Positions 42,701 through 55,548 of a stretch of DNA of 64,000 nt are shown piece after piece (the first letter of the stretch is position 1; the number at the start of each line of letters is the position of its first letter). Origin of the DNA: Lantana camara (taxonomy: Eukaryota > Streptophyta > Magnoliopsida > Lamiales > Verbenaceae); contig CM074856.1 in the NCBI GenBank assembly GCA_037501455.1, positions 89,168,001-89,232,000 of the forward strand, given 5' to 3'. The notes below the pieces were generated by a model, which searched no databases, was not told where the DNA came from, and worked only from the letters and a program-made list of their open reading frames with translations. The position numbers and the translations under genes were made by a program.

Positions 42701-45289
42701 CTGCGAAAACCTGTTGACCAGTCTCTGATAGGTTGTGCCTGCGTTTTTCAATCTGAAAGGCATAACTTCGAAATAGTAGATCCCCTTCACCACGATGAAA
42801 GCGGTCTTTCTCTTATCTTTCTGAGCCATGAAGATTTGATAGTAACCCTGGAAGGCGTCCATCATGCTTAGGAGCTCGCATCCGGCAGTGGAATCGACCA
42901 ACTGATCAATGCATGGGAGAGGGTAAGGGTCCTTGGGGCAGGCCTTGTTTAAATCGGTGAAGTAGTTGCACATTCGCCACTTCCCCCTTGTCTTCGCGAC
43001 AAGGACGACATTGCAGAGCCAGTCCACGTACTTGGCTGGTGTGATGTACCTAGCATCCAGTAGCTTGTTGACCACTTGCTCGATTATGTCATTTCGCTCG
43101 TCGCTTTGGGCCCTCAGTCGCTGTTTGATGGGTCGAAAACTTGGGTCCACGTTCAAGTGGTGCTCAATAATTTTTGGGTCGACGCCGACTAAATCTGAGG
43201 ATTTCCAGGCAAACAGGTCTGAATTATTTCGTAGGAATTGGATGAGCATACACTGCTGTTTTCCTTTGAGATTAGCCCCAACGTGGGTGGTTTTCTTTGG
43301 GTCGTCTGGAATCAGTGTGACCGGGACAAGGGCTCCTGCTGCCTCTATTTTGCCGTCATCAAGCTTATGCTTCTTCCTTGCTATGGTGGAGGTCATTTTC
43401 TTGGAGCACATCTCCGCGGTGGGATCGTCTGGGTCGGCAAGCTCCGTATCCAGGAAATCGTCGACGTTTATCAAAGGTACGATAGTTTTGTTCGGAAGTT
43501 GTACCTTTTCCATGGAGATGGAGTAGCACTCCCAAGATTCCGGAATGTTGCAGCGGAGCTCTCCTATCCCATGCGGAGTTGGCAGCTTGATGGTTTGATG
43601 GTACGTGGAGATCACGGCTCTGAAGCTTATCAGGGCCGGACGCCCTACGATAATGTTGTAAGCAGAAGGGCCTTCTACCACCAAGTATTCCAACAATTGT
43701 GTGGCTCGCTTCGGTAGTTTTCCCATGGAGGTAACGACCTTGACTCTTCCTTTGGAATAGACCTCGGAGCCTCCGAAACCTGCTAGTGGTGTTTTAATCG
43801 GTTCATATTCGAGAGAATTATGGATGTTCATCTTTTGCAAGGTGGAGTAAAAGATAATGTTGGCGGAGCTTCCACTATCAATAAGGGTCTTATGTACAAC
43901 AGAATTTGCTATGTCTAAGGTGATGACCATCAGACAACTCGGCATTCCGCCGTCCCGTGGCATGACCGGTACAAAGTCCCTGTCACTAAATGAGATCTCC
44001 TGCTCGCGCCACTCCTGTCCCTGCTCCACTTGCATGATCTCTCTGGGCCCATAAAGCTCTCGACCCACCTGACGTCTCGACCGTTTACGTGCGGTTTTGG
44101 AATCTCCCCCAGCAGGGCCGCCCGCAATCATGAAGATTTCGTTGGTGGGCATGTTGTGGGGGTTAGCCTCTTCAGGCTTCTCCAATGGTGGCTTGCGCCC
44201 CCTCCTGGGCGGGGGCGACTCCCTTGGGTCGAAAGCTTGGCGAGCCCGCTCGTCCAACTTTTTGACGAACTCCATCAGATGGCCACCTTGAATCAATCGC
44301 TCCACCTCTTCCCTTAAAGCGATGCACTCTGAAGTCCAATGACCGGGCTGCATGTGGTAAGCGCAGCGCTTCCCAGATTCCTTGGCCTTCTTGGTCTCCT
44401 TCAGCTGCTTTGGCTTTTTAAGAAGCGCCCGATCCATGACTTCGTAAATTTCCTCGATGGGGCAGGCCAAAGGAGTGTATCCCTTCTTGGCCCGGCTCGC
44501 GGAGGGCATTTCTCGCTTGAGCCTATGTTCCATCCTGCCGGGGAGCCTGGGGAGCTCCGACCGAGGTGGGTCGGACCTGGGGAGTCGATCTGGAGCTGGG
44601 TCGCTCACTCTCCGGTCGTTCCTGTACCCTAGAGCGCGAGTAGTGGACTTGACTTCTTCCAATCGCATAAAGCGGCGTGCGATGGTTATGATTTCCTCCA
44701 TGTTCTGGGGAGACTCGAGGATGATTTCGTCGGCGCACTCCGCGTGACGAATGGCCTTGTGGAGGGTCTGGGTCAGGATGTTAATGTCTAAGTGCTCCAC
44801 CTTGACGAACGCCTCGTTGAAACGAGAGAAGAAACTCCTCAAGGTCTCGCCTTCCTCATGCACGATACTATACAAATAAGTGGACGGGAGCTTGACCCCC
44901 GTCATAGAGGAAAAGTGGGCCTTGAATTTCCTGGCCAGATGGTCGTAATCGTGGATGCTGTGAGGAGCCAACCGCTTAAACCAGTCTTGGGCTGGACCCT
45001 CGAGCGTGGTTTCGAAGATCTTGGCCCATATGAGTTTGGAGTGGCCGTAGAGGCTGACTTGTGCCTCAAACTTTGAGCAATGCTTCACGGGGTCGGTGCT
45101 CCCGCAGTAAATTGGCAAGTTGGTGGGGACTCTATCTACCACCTTGGCGTCAATGATTTCATCGCAGAAAGGGGACCTTGCCTCCCTTTCGCTGGGGTAC
45201 GCCCTACCCTGACGCTGTGGGGGGTGGCCGTAGTGGTGGGCAGTTGCCCTTACTTCGGGGGTTTGCCCTTGGGGGAAGTGTGATGACAC
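42659..45289 (-). pseudogene. Tat gag-protease-RT frame (N-terminal two thirds)
   Basis: A 876-codon frame. Gag: IYCGSTDPVKHCSKFEAQV, WFKRLAPHSI, FFSRFNEAFVKVEHLDI. A single zinc-finger-like CAYHMQPGHWTSEC follows near residue 310. The protease motif LIDSGSSANIIF (near 43880) has Asp-Ser-Gly. RT starts near residue 690 (ARYITPAKYVDWLCNVVLV; MDAFQGYYQIFMAQKDKRKT) and loses frame near 42700. The frame also extends 5' to 45829 across a TAG at 45368-45370, showing that ATG 45289 is not the original start. It is expressed, if at all, as the minus-strand polyprotein. Confidence 0.88.
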
Positions 45290-45367
45290 TTCCTCTTGTG
45301 GATCAAAATACTCCGACCTTTGCGCTGGGTCGGGTAAATAAGGCTGCTGCTGTTGTTGTCGTTGCTG

Positions 45368-46007
45368 CTATTGTTGTTGCTGTCTCCGGGGGAGATTGTT
45401 TCGGAGATCGCCCTGGCCAACCCAATGTCCTCGGTTGGCTCTGTAGTAGGCGTCGGGACGGACCCTAGCCCCTAGGCGATCGAAAACAGGCACATTTCTA
45501 GGAACGGGAGCGTACCTATTCATCTCGCTTGCCGTCCCTGCAATGTGACGCGCGCCCCTATCATTTTCCCCCACATTGCGTAAAAGCTGTGAGGGGCGTT
45601 CTTCCTCCGGATCATTTCTTCTTCTAGCTGGCTCCCGGCGGCGGGGTGGGTTTTCGTTGTCATCGAAACCCTCCTCAAGGTGCGCACCCAGATGGACTGG
45701 GTGTTGGACTCCCGGGGCCGGAGCAATGTAGATGGTCTGAGGCTGCGCGTAGGGGTTTTGGCCGTAGGGGAGCTGTGGATACCCCCAGAAACTCGGTTGA
45801 TGGGCATGCTGTTGGACAGCGTACGCCATTGGGGCAGAGGGCCCTTGGACGGTGGGGTATGCGGCATTCTGAGGAGTTATAGCCAGAGGACTTCCTCTTG
45901 GCCGGGGGAGCCGGCATGACCGGTTCTCTGTTTTCTCTCGCAGCGGCCAACGCCTCCGCCCTGCATTGTTCTGCGTAAGCAGCTAAGTCTGCCTCAGAGA
46001 GTATCAA
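45368..46007 (-). pseudogene. Tat gag N-terminal region, two frames
   Basis: 45829-45368 is in frame with the long gag-RT ORF and is rich in Gln, Pro and Arg; a CAG-rich tract contains the stop at 45368. The piece 46007-45900 (ILSEADLAAYAEQCRAEALA) is in another frame and matches the usual start of Tat gags, so a frameshift lies near 45900. The original start is probably upstream, near 46120. Confidence 0.7.
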
Positions 46008-46205
46008 ACGGCTGGGGGCACTGGGACCGGCTTCCGCAGCGACGCCTCCTACTACGGGGGGTTGAAAGTTTCCCCTTGTGGCATTGAGATCCGGGAAGAT
46101 CTCTTCGCCATTCTAGCCGTAAACGCATCGTCCGTGACGTGTTTGGACCATCTTGAATGGAAAATTGCAGGGTAACGATACGAAAACAAGGCTTTTGTTC
46201 AGAGT

Positions 46206-46223
46206 TTCCCACAGACGGCGCCA
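46206..46223 (-). other. Primer-binding site of the Tat element
   Basis: The minus strand reads TGGCGCCGTCTGTGGGAA, 3 bp from the right LTR. This is a common Tat/Athila-type site; I do not assign the tRNA with certainty. Confidence 0.85.
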
Positions 46224-46226
46224 AGA

Positions 46227-46938
46227 TGATGGTGTCAAAATCTGGGCTATACGCTGGACTGCCGACTAAGACGCCCAATCACCCAAGATATTCATATTTG
46301 TGAGGAGAACTTCGGTGCTTTTCTAAACTGACAGGAAGAAACAAACGTAAGCTCAGAGGCCAAACCGGGGAGAGTGGGGGTTGGACCCGTTTTGGCACTC
46401 CGACGCTCAAGTCAGCTCAAGCTCTGGGTCGAAAATGTGCTGGAGTTAAGAATCTTGTCCGTGAAGGAAAGCTTACCCTTGATAGTCATGGAGTGAGGCT
46501 TTTATAGGTTGGAGACGGACTCTGTGGGTGCAAGTACACCTCCCAGAAAGTGTGGATCTGGTTGGGAGAGGAAAGCGATGGGCTTTGGCCGGAACTGTGC
46601 TTTTCCAGGTAAAGCACTGCTTGTCTGCTCCTGCCAGGATGCTTGACACTGTACTGGGCGCAGCTGCAATTAATGCGGCCGGCGAGGGGTGGAGCTTGCA
46701 TTGAATGCGGTTGTCCGGTAGCGACTGGGTCGGAGCCCCATTGGGTCGCACCTCTCTCTAGGTCGAAAGGAGACCCTAGGTCGCGGGATACTGCCGCCAG
46801 GCTACGGCTTGAGGTCTGGCCAAGTGTTGGGTCGGTAGCCGCCTAAGTGGCTCGGTCGTGGAGCGATGACGTGGCACAAGCTGCCACGTGGTAGTGACAC
46901 CTGGCATTCGGTCACACTCCCCCATTTTCCCCTTATCA
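46227..46938 (-). repeat. Right (5') LTR of the Tat element (712 bp)
   Basis: TGATGGTGTC...CCTTATCA. This is the intact partner of 32227-35837. It is followed by CAGTC (46939-46943), the partly changed target duplication. Confidence 0.95.
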
Positions 46939-46943
46939 CAGTC

Positions 46944-47845
46944 AATGACAATCAGTGAAATACCATCCTCCTACAACTCCATCTCTCAATCAAGAACTAA
47001 GGCATGAGAGTATTCTCAGAGCCCAAATATTCTTGATCTCAATCCTAGAAAACCCCATTTTCTAGATGTCTTTATCTTTTATCCACCTTGGCCAAGGGTT
47101 TAAAGTCCAATGGACTACGAACAACTCAATCAGTAAGAGATCATTCTTATTCTTAATAAGTGTAGGTCTTTTATCGATTCTACTAATTCTACATATGTCA
47201 CTTGTGTAATCCCAACATAGGCCGTGGTTCAGGTGTCTATATGGCGACACCCTTTTGAGCCTATATCAAAGATTACAGAGTTAGCTCATATGAGACATTA
47301 CAGATTCTCAAGTCTAAGGATTAATGAATCACGTCATTGACCAGTGAGATATTTCCTAATCTGGAAGTTTTAGGAAACTTCCTTTCCCATTAGGGAAGGT
47401 TCTCACACGGGACATCTCAGTGATGAAGTTCTTGTAACAATCACCCTTATGTATTATGAACGCATCAATGTATGCACTTATCACTCCATGAAACTGAGCG
47501 ATCCTTCAAAAGGACATAATCACATAAGCAAGTCTCAGCGGAGTCAAGGTCGACACTCCCACTATCTGTCGGACTCATTGACTTGGAGAAGGTTCTAATC
47601 CTCGCCTATGGAGTTAAGAACTTATTTCATGTGTTGTTCCCATAATGACAAAGTTCTTAACGGCCTCATCGGATTAGGGGAGTTCAATACATGCAAAACA
47701 CAATCAACCCAAACAGATATAAATAAGCACATAAAGAAGTGATTGCTTATGAACAAAATCATCTCGTTTATTATTCAAAGACTGTTTGTGATTTTACAAG
47801 GAAATAGTAAAGCAAACATCTGCTTTAAGGGCACTATTCTTAACA
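46944..47845 (-). repeat. Copia left LTR, piece 3, and polypurine tract junction
   Basis: Resumes the copia LTR after the Tat element and ends ...CTTAACA at 47845. The next bases atctcccacttgccc (47846-47860) are the complement of a polypurine tract. The end resembles the start of the solo copia LTR at 58527, read on the other strand. Confidence 0.85.
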
Positions 47846-47918
47846 ATCTCCCACTTGCCCGTCAAAGTTACTCAGGTGCTAATCTGAGACCCATCTTCTG
47901 AATATGTCCTTCGAAAGC

Positions 47919-48538
47919 CTATTGACTAAGGGCTTTAGTAAGTGGATCTACCATGTTCCCTGCCGATGTGGCCTTTTCAATTTGCACATCTCCTCTCTTG
48001 ATGATATCACGAATTAAGTGATATTTCCTCAAAATGTACTTGGTCCATTGGTGAGATCTTGGTTCTCTTGCTTGAGCAACTGCCCCGGTGTTATCACAAA
48101 ACACTATAACGGGGTCTTTAATGCTAGGAACTACACCCAACTTGTAGATGAAGTTTCTTACCCAAACACCTTCCTTAGCTGCGTCGTTTGCAGCTAAGTA
48201 TTCGACCTCAGTGGTCGAATCTACAGTGTTCGCTTGCTTGGAACTTTTCCAACTCATTGCTCCACCGTTCAGGCAGAATTTGTATCCTGACATGGATTTA
48301 AAGTCATCCATGTCTGATGCAAAGCTTGCATCACAATATCCTCTAGTGACAAGATCTTGTTGGCCTCCATAAACCAAGAACAAATCCTTAGTTCTTCTCA
48401 AGTACTTGAGGATGTTCTTTATAGCAGTCTAGTGACCTTCACCAGAGCCAGATTGGAATCGGCTAGTCACGCTAAGTGCATAAGCCACATCTGGTCGAGT
48501 ACATAGTATCGCATACATTGTGCTTCCTATAGCTGATG
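47919..48538 (-). pseudogene. Copia RT tail and RNase H
   Basis: The RNase H domain shows YCDASFASD, the STTEVEYLA and FCDNTGAVAQAREPRSH motifs and the ending DPLTKALSQ usual for copia pol. A TAG (near 48430) splits it from ILKYLRRTKD, and at 48538 the pol gene is cut by the solo LTR S2; the RT part resumes at 52378. Confidence 0.88.
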
Positions 48539-51500
48539 TGTAACATCCCGCTCGTCCGACCCTACAGGTACGTTGTATCGAGAGTGTTATATACGTATTT
48601 AAATTAATTAATTATACACTTATGTGATTTATATGAGATTTAAATGATCAATATATTCTAATCTTGATTTATACAAAGTATTTGTTAAGTTATAATTTGC
48701 ATTTTGTACGTTTATGCTTATGTGCTCTACAACTTGATCTATATGCGTTCGATTTCAATTTCGATTTTTGTGAAACCTTGGTATGCGTGAAATATGTGAG
48801 TTATAAATGTGTTTGCATACTCGTTATATGTTTTAGTGTTTGTTTAATGTGGCTTTTAGCTCGTTTTGTAAAACGGGATTTGTGAGGGACTTAAGGGCCT
48901 AACACATCTTAGCGCACCTTGGATTCCAGGTGACATAACTTGAGCTCGGGAATTTGGATTTGAATTTCGGAAGATGCGTTGGAATCATAACAAAGAAAGG
49001 AATACAAGGAGCCTAGCCTCATATTTTTATAAGCCCATTTAAATCTCCGAAAATCAGCTGAAACGGGCACCTTGCGCCAAGAGACACCATTGTTGACTAG
49101 TCTTTCATTTGTGGGACCCATTTTACCCCAACTAAGCCCCTAACCATGACCAAATGACTTGAGTTAAGCCTATATCTCTCCCCATCAGTCATATTTCGAA
49201 CCATACCCCAAAAAGAAAGAGAAATCTTTCCCAAAAAGCTGATCCAAGTGAAGAGAAGAAGGAAGAAGATGCCCTATTCATTCTTTTGTGATTTTGAACT
49301 CAACACTCCATCAATTCTCTCCCAATCAAAGAGGTAAGTCCATATTTGATATCTCCATGTTATGGGGTAATTTTAACTTCCATTTTGCAAGATTTCACCA
49401 TGAATTGAATGATATATGGTTCATATAGTGAATAGTAAGGGTTTGATGAGTTTTGTGATCTCTAGCTTGTTCTCTTGTGAATTCTTTGAGTATGAGGCAT
49501 GTATTTTGTTTCTAAGACATCATTTATGATATATGTGAACTTGCTTTGGGTGTTAGTTGAGAATTCATGACTTTGCCATTTACGAAATTTGGAGGTTTTG
49601 TATGAACTTGATCTCTTTTCACTTCTATCATGAGTTGTTGCAAGTTTGGACCATTTAATGGCTTGTAATGCATGATTTCTTACTTCCCTTTCTTTCATGG
49701 ATGTGTTAATTTGATGTTGGCTGGTTTTTTTGGAGCTTTTTAAGGAGTTGCAAGCCTTTTTCTCCAAAAAAATGGCCCTGACCCAAATCCACGGGGGTGG
49801 ATTTTCTCTTTGAAAAAAATCCACCGGGTTGGATTTCAGGCAGGCCCTCCTGGAACTTCCTAACCTAAATCCATGGGGGTGGATTCCCCTTTTGAAAAAA
49901 ATCCACCGGGGTGGATTTGGGACAACAACTCTTTTTGCTTCGAATTTTGTTTTCTTGTTTCTTTTCGCTTGTTTCTTGATTCTCCCACCCCTAATTTGAT
50001 CCCCATGCTTTTCTAACATGTTGTATTATGTGTTATGAGTATTGCATCAAGTTTATGGATTCATTTGATTTGAAATGTGCAAGATATGATTTTATATGCC
50101 CTACGTGCATACTTGAATTGATGCTCCATTTATTCACTTTGTGTGACCTCTTCTTGCTACTTTTATGATATGTATACATTGATAATATGTTGTAATAAGT
50201 GTTACCTTGTATAATATGAAGCTGTGATCGAATTTAGTTGCTCGTTCTTGATTTATGCTTTCATGTGCTCTTAAGTGACTTAAGTGCTTTTGATATGTAT
50301 GAATGAGCTAGTACTTTGTTTATTAGTCTAAAATGCTAATCTCTTGTTTATTTTATGACTTGAGTGATATGATAAGACATTGATTTATGTTTTAACTAGG
50401 AAGTATTTGATTTATGGAATTCGAAGAATGCTATATCAAGTTTAGCTTTGTAATATGTGCAAATTTGTATGAAATGTGATGTAAATTTGCATGATACAAA
50501 TTAACTGAACTTTGTTAATTGAATCTATTAGGTACTATATATATGAATTGTATGAAACTTGTATGATTAAATTAGAAACTTTTTCACGTAAGAAATAATT
50601 TATTCGTACGAATATGAACTGGTTATCTGATAAATGAATTGATATTAAATAATATGATTTGCACCGCCTCTCATTTCCTTCTTTTTGCATTTATGGTGTA
50701 CATGAACATGTCCTAATGTTTTGTTTTGCATGTAATTAATAGGAATTTAAACCCTACTTATGTGATTGCATTTGCCGTGTGTCTCTGTGTGGTTGTCTGA
50801 ATCTAAGTCTAAGCCCTGTGTTGTGTTTTGTGTGAGGTGCACCCAGGGTGGTGACAAGTGGGTCGTGCAGGTTCCGGGGTGGACCGTTTGCTGTGTCTTA
50901 TACTTTGTTTGGTACCAGGTGAGGTTAGGATATAGTTATACCCTATTGCAATGTGCTCGTTTTCGAATCTGTGCGATTTATAAGCCTTATGTATACATAG
51001 ATATGTGTGAAATATGTACTTTGATGGTTTTATCATAAGTTTGGAAGTAAGAAACGCTATGTACGAGCCTATGCATGCTTAGTTTTATTTTGTTATGTTT
51101 TGTGGTGTTGTGTTGGGCATCCGGGACGGCTCATTTTAGGTCGACGGATGTTAGTCTGTGTGATATGTACGTACAATATGATGAGTACGATATGCATGTG
51201 ATAATTTTGATATGTCTGTCAGTCTGTCTATAGCGTGATGTGGCTTGCGAGATAAACTATATGATAAGTGTGATTTTTGCGTTACGCCTGGGGCCCCGAA
51301 GATAGGATCAACCCGGAACCCACCCTGTAGAGGTGGGGGATGGAGTCTTTGGGTGTGAGTGTCATGAAACTCATACCCTGACATGTGTATGTGGATGGTT
51401 AGGGTGTGTACAACCCTTCCATCATTTGAAGAAGAGGTATGTGTGTTTGCCTTGTGTTTTATGGTTTGCATTTTGGTTTTGAGTTTTGTCTGTTAGTCTG

Positions 51501-52372
51501 AAGTTCGTGAAACGGGGTAGATTCCTAAATTAAGATAAAATTTGGTATACTTTCAATCTAACAAAATATGCTCCGGTATGTGTGCTAAGTCTGCATGAAC
51601 GTGTGCTAGTCTGCATGAGTTTGAACGTATGTTTTGAGTTATGTATAAGCTAAGTTTTGTTCGTTCTGTTTCGGATAAGTCACCCTATATATATATATCA
51701 TGGAAAAAACGTTTTGGCGTGCAAAAACAAATCCCGGATTCATGAAAATCTAATTTGTACGTGCTGTGCTCTATATATATGTAGGGGTGTGTGTGTAGCA
51801 CCTCGCTCAGTCTTTGGACTGACCCCTCCCCCTGTATGTTTTAGTTTGCAGGTTTTGCTTTGGAGATCGATGGAGTTCGTGCTAGGCGGCTGTGTGTGTC
51901 GTGTCTGTTGAGTCTGTGTCTGTTCGTTTCAGTTGGTTAAGTATTTTGTTTTGACTTATGTTGGAAATTTTGTATAAGATTTATTCAGTACATGTTTGTA
52001 ATTATGAATCGAATGCATGGAATACGGGACAGGTTTCTAGGGCCAGTTGAACCCGTCTTGTTGTGTAAATATTCGGGATAGGATAGGACAGGTTCGATCG
52101 TTTAGTTGAGCCCGTATAGTTGACGTTGATGTATGTTTGATGCTGTCACCCTTATTGTATGAAAAGATTTTGAAAAGTTGGCATTTCGTACTGCTTCCGC
52201 TGTCATGTTTCGCATATTCTCTTTTGTACAGGGTTAGATACCACCTAGCTAGTGTGTGTGTTTTCGTTTGTCACCCGTTCACTGTGACTTGGTGCGTGTG
52301 CGGACTCTCCATTTCGTACACTTGTCGGGTCATAGTCCGGGGGTGTGGTGCCCTACCGCTTGGGGTGTTACA
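48539..52372 (+). mobile_element. Solo gypsy-type LTR (S2, 3834 bp)
   Basis: TGTAACATCCCGC...GGGGTGTTACA with a perfect 5-bp duplication TGATG (48534-48538 and 52373-52377). Landmarks near the right end ('cacccgttcactgtgac', 'gcgtgtgcggactctccatttcgt', 'gggggtgtggtgcc') are the complement of the start of the 20746 family, so it is a relative in opposite orientation. It has no internal region. A strong splice donor GAG|GTAAGTCC lies at 49331-49340, upstream of the palindrome array. Confidence 0.92.
49785..49920. repeat. Two pairs of ATCCACCGGGGTGGAT-type palindromes in solo LTR S2
   Basis: ATCCA starts lie at 49787, 49819, 49869 and 49901: within-pair spacing 32 and 32, between pairs 50. The full unit is AAATCCACCGGGGTGGATTT with variants at the centre (ACGGGGGTGG, CCGGGTTGG, ATGGGGGTGG). 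Confidence 0.9.
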
Positions 52373-52377
52373 TGATG

Positions 52378-53290
52378 CATAAGGAATTTTGGACATCCTG
52401 GACTTTTCAAGTTCAGCCTTGGGATACAGCTTCTTCGAAAGAACTATTCTCGGGCTCATTGGAAGTTTTCCACGCTTGGATTCTTCCATACTAAACCTCT
52501 TTAGTACTTTTTCTATGTAAACCGACTGTGATAATCCTAACAATCTCCTTGATCTATCCCGATAGATCTTGATCCCGAGAATGTAGGATGCATCACCAAG
52601 ATCCTTCATCTCAAATTGGTTCGATAACCAAGACTTTGTTACTTTCATGTCACCCTTCGCATTCCCAATGAGAAGGATGTCATCTACATAAAGTATCAGA
52701 AATTGAACCGAGGTTTCCAATTCTTTCTTGTACACGCAGGACTAATTTGGATTTTGAATAAAGCCAAACGATTTGACCGCTTTATCAAATCGAATGTTCC
52801 AATTCCTAGAAGCTTGTTTTAATCCGTAGATTGATTTTTGGAGCTTACAAACCTTTTGTTCGCTCCCACTGAATGTGAAACCCATGGGTTGCTCCATGTA
52901 AATGTCTTTGTTAATGACTCTATTGAGGAAGGCAGTTTTCACATCCATTTGCCATATCTTATAGTCATAATATGCAGCAATGGCAAGCAAGATCCCAATG
53001 GACTTTTGCATTGCAACCAGGGAGAAGCTTTCATCAAAGTCTATACCTGGTCTTTGAGTAAAACCCTTCACAACTAATCTTGCTTTAAAGGCTGCCACGC
53101 TTCCATCTACTCCAAGCTTGCACTTATATATCCATTTGCACCCTATGGGCCTGATCCCATAAGGTGGATCAACCAAGGTCCAAACTTGGTTAGAGTACAT
53201 GGAATCCATCTCGGACTTCATTGCTTCTTTCCACTGTTCAGAGTCCGAATCTAATAGTGCTTCCTCAGAAGTTAGTGGATCATTATCCAT
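52378..53290 (-). pseudogene. Copia reverse transcriptase
   Basis: Two in-phase pieces (53290-52742 and 52735-52378) are separated by a TAG. Copia RT motifs are clear: KWIYKCKLGVDGS, KARLVVKGFTQRPGIDF, WQMDVKTAFLNR, KSIYGLKQASRNW, and the intact active site LILYVDDILLIGN. It ends at the S2 insertion. The catalytic box is intact, so loss of function came from stops and insertions. Confidence 0.9.
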
Positions 53291-53480
53291 TTGAGATGTT
53301 TGGTGGAGAAAACCATACCATCTCTCTAGTTGTCTAGGAATACGTTCAGAACGTCTTACTAGAGGAGGATTTTCGCGTGTATCACTCTTTGCGATTGGCT
53401 GAGGGACGTTATTCTCCGTACTTGGCGTGGGACCTTGGTCTCAAACCTCTTCAAGTTCTGTGATCTCGCCTTTCTTTTCT

Positions 53481-54209
53481 TTAAGGAACGAGTCCTCTAG
53501 AAAAGTAGCATTTCTTGACACAAAGACCTTTTGTTCTAGAGGATCGTAGAAATAATACCCTATTGACTCTAGGATATCCGACAAAGTTACATAAGCTTGA
53601 TCTAGTTTCAAGCTTATCTCCCACTGTCCTCTTTATGTAAGCAGGACAACCCCAAATTCTTAAGTAAGAATAATTAGGGATTTTGCCAAACCACATCTCG
53701 AATGGGGTCTTGGGTACAGATTTGGAGGGAACAAGATTCAGAATCTTAACTGCTGATTCTAGGGCATAACCTCAGAACGAAGGTGACAATTCAGTGAAAC
53801 TCATCATGGAACGAACCATATCAAGTAAGGTTCTGTTCCTTCTCTCCGAAACTCCATTTAATTGAGGAGTTCCCGGAGGAGTCCACTATTAGATAATTCC
53901 ATTATCTCTAAGATGACTAAGGAATTCGTCACTTAGATACTCGCCACCTCGATCAGATCGAAGTGTCTTAATCTTGTGACCGATTTGGTTCTCAACCTCA
54001 TCTTGAAATTCCAAGAATTTCTCAAAGGCTTCGGATTTATACTTCATTAAGGGCACATAACCAAGACGACTAAAGTCGTATATGTAGGTTATGAAATACT
54101 GATGGTTGTTTCTCGTACTTACACTAAGTGGTCCACAAACGTCAGTATGGATTAAATCCAATACTTTAGTGGCACGTTCCACTTTACCTTTAGAGGGAGT
54201 TTTGGCCAT
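53481..54209 (-). pseudogene. Copia integrase
   Basis: The first piece (54209-53889) has catalytic Asp in HTDVCGPL and LRSDRGGEY. After a stop comes the region with GVSERRNRTLL, whose Glu is the third catalytic residue, and then PFEMWFGKIPNYSYLRIWGC. At least two in-frame stops and a change of frame near 53600 break it. Confidence 0.85.
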
Positions 54210-54382
54210 TTTCCCTTTAAGCCATGATTCATAATGAGTTAACTCTTTAAGTTCATTATCATAGAATGATCCTAAATTAGTTAACTTAGTAATCCTATCT
54301 TTAAAAACGTGGCCTAAACGTTCGTGCCATAAAGAAGCCTAGATCTTGTCATCTCTTTTGCGTTTGTTTAATTGTTGTATAT

Positions 54383-54865
54383 TCAGAATATTGGTATCTT
54401 TAGTTGTATAAAGTCCATTAGATAATGTACCAAAACGGAAGTTTTATTCTTCTTAAGATAAAAGTTTCCATTTCTAGAGAAAGTCTCATATCCTTCACAA
54501 TCTAATATTGGAATGGAAATTATATTATGAATAATAGAAGGTACATAAAGGACTTTATTCAAAACCAAAATAAAGACACCTAAATCTAATCTACACGTCC
54601 TGATGGCTTGAGCTTGAACGCTTGATCCATTCCCAATCTTCAAGACGCATTCTCCTTCTTCAAGCTGCCAGACCTCATTTAGCATCTGTACATCATTACA
54701 GATATGAGCTCCATAGCCGCTATCAAGTACCCAAGAATTAGAATCAATAGATAGATTTACTTCAACAATAAACACACCTTTCTTTAGAGTATCCTGGTAC
54801 TCTTGGCAGTTCCTCTTCCAATGCCCTTTCTTGCCACAATGGTGGCAAACGTCCTCTGTCTGATC
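54383..54865 (-). pseudogene. Copia zinc knuckle and protease
   Basis: The CCHC knuckle CHHCGKKGHWKRNC lies at about 54810-54850. The protease active site WVLDSGYGAHIC is at about 54700-54735, where copia elements usually have Asp-Ser-Gly-Cys or -Ala. The frame runs to 54383. Confidence 0.85.
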
Positions 54866-54980
54866 CTTTCTCTTCCTGACCTTTCTCTTTTTAACCCCTC
54901 CATCGGGTTGAAGGCCCAGAAGAGGAAGTGACCATCATTACTTTGCGATCCTTCTTTATCGTGTCTTCAACAGTCACAAG

Positions 54981-55548
54981 TTAACTAATCAACTCAGCTA
55001 CAGTACCATGAGGATGATTAATGTTGAAGTTTAACACGAAAGGATTGAATAATGGTGGAAGGGACGTGAGCAACAAATCCACAACGAGCTCTTCACTCAG
55101 TGACATTTCCATGGAGGTCAGTTTCTCATTCAAAGCAAGAAACTTGAAACCGTGCTCATGGACACTTGTACCTTCTTTCATTCTGAGATGAAAGAGCTCC
55201 TTAGAGGTGTTGTACCTTAGAACACGCTCTTTGGGGAGGTACAATTACTCGAGATGGTCATAAATCTCCCAAGTGTTTTCCATAGACTCATGTTGCCTTT
55301 GCATATCCGGGGACATGTTGGCCAACATGAGGCAACGGGCTTGAAGATTATCTTCAGACCATTTCGCGCTTGTCCCTTTCGGCCCGAGTCGGAGCCTCTC
55401 CTTCAGCGACAGGATCTCCTACGAAGAGAACATATCTTCTCTTTTCAGAATCTAAAACTATCTTTAGATTCCGAAGCCAATCAGAGTAATTGGGCCCCGT
55501 TAACTTGTTTGATTCGAGGATGGATACCAAAGGGTTTTTGGTTGCCAT
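54981..55548 (-). pseudogene. Copia gag
   Basis: ATG at 55548 gives MATKNPLVSILESNKLTGPN and YSDWLRNLKIVLDSEKRRYV, the typical copia gag start. A stop at 55354 and a frameshift follow; 55244-54981 continues with KEGTSVHEHGFKFLALNEKL and LLLTSLPPLF. Not functional. Confidence 0.85.

Larger units (their letters stand above)
32227..46938 (-). mobile_element. Tat-type Ty3/gypsy retrotransposon with antisense gene
   Basis: LTRs TGATGGTGTC...CCTTATCA: right 46227-46938 (712 bp), left 32227-35837, also exactly 712 bp once the solo LTR and its duplication are removed. Flanks AAGTC (32222-32226) and CAGTC (46939-46943) are a 5-bp duplication with one change. I counted roughly two dozen LTR differences, about 3.4 percent. 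Minus-strand gag, protease, RT, two RNase H regions and integrase, a long 3' region and an antisense gene are the hallmarks of the Tat lineage. Stops, a frameshift and altered catalytic residues show that it is dead. Confidence 0.93.

Noticed and set aside
42966..45283. Long plus-strand ORFs opposite Tat gag-pol
   Set aside because: Shadow frames of the GC-rich minus-strand gag-pol; no motifs of their own, unlike the antisense gene at 36469-39630.
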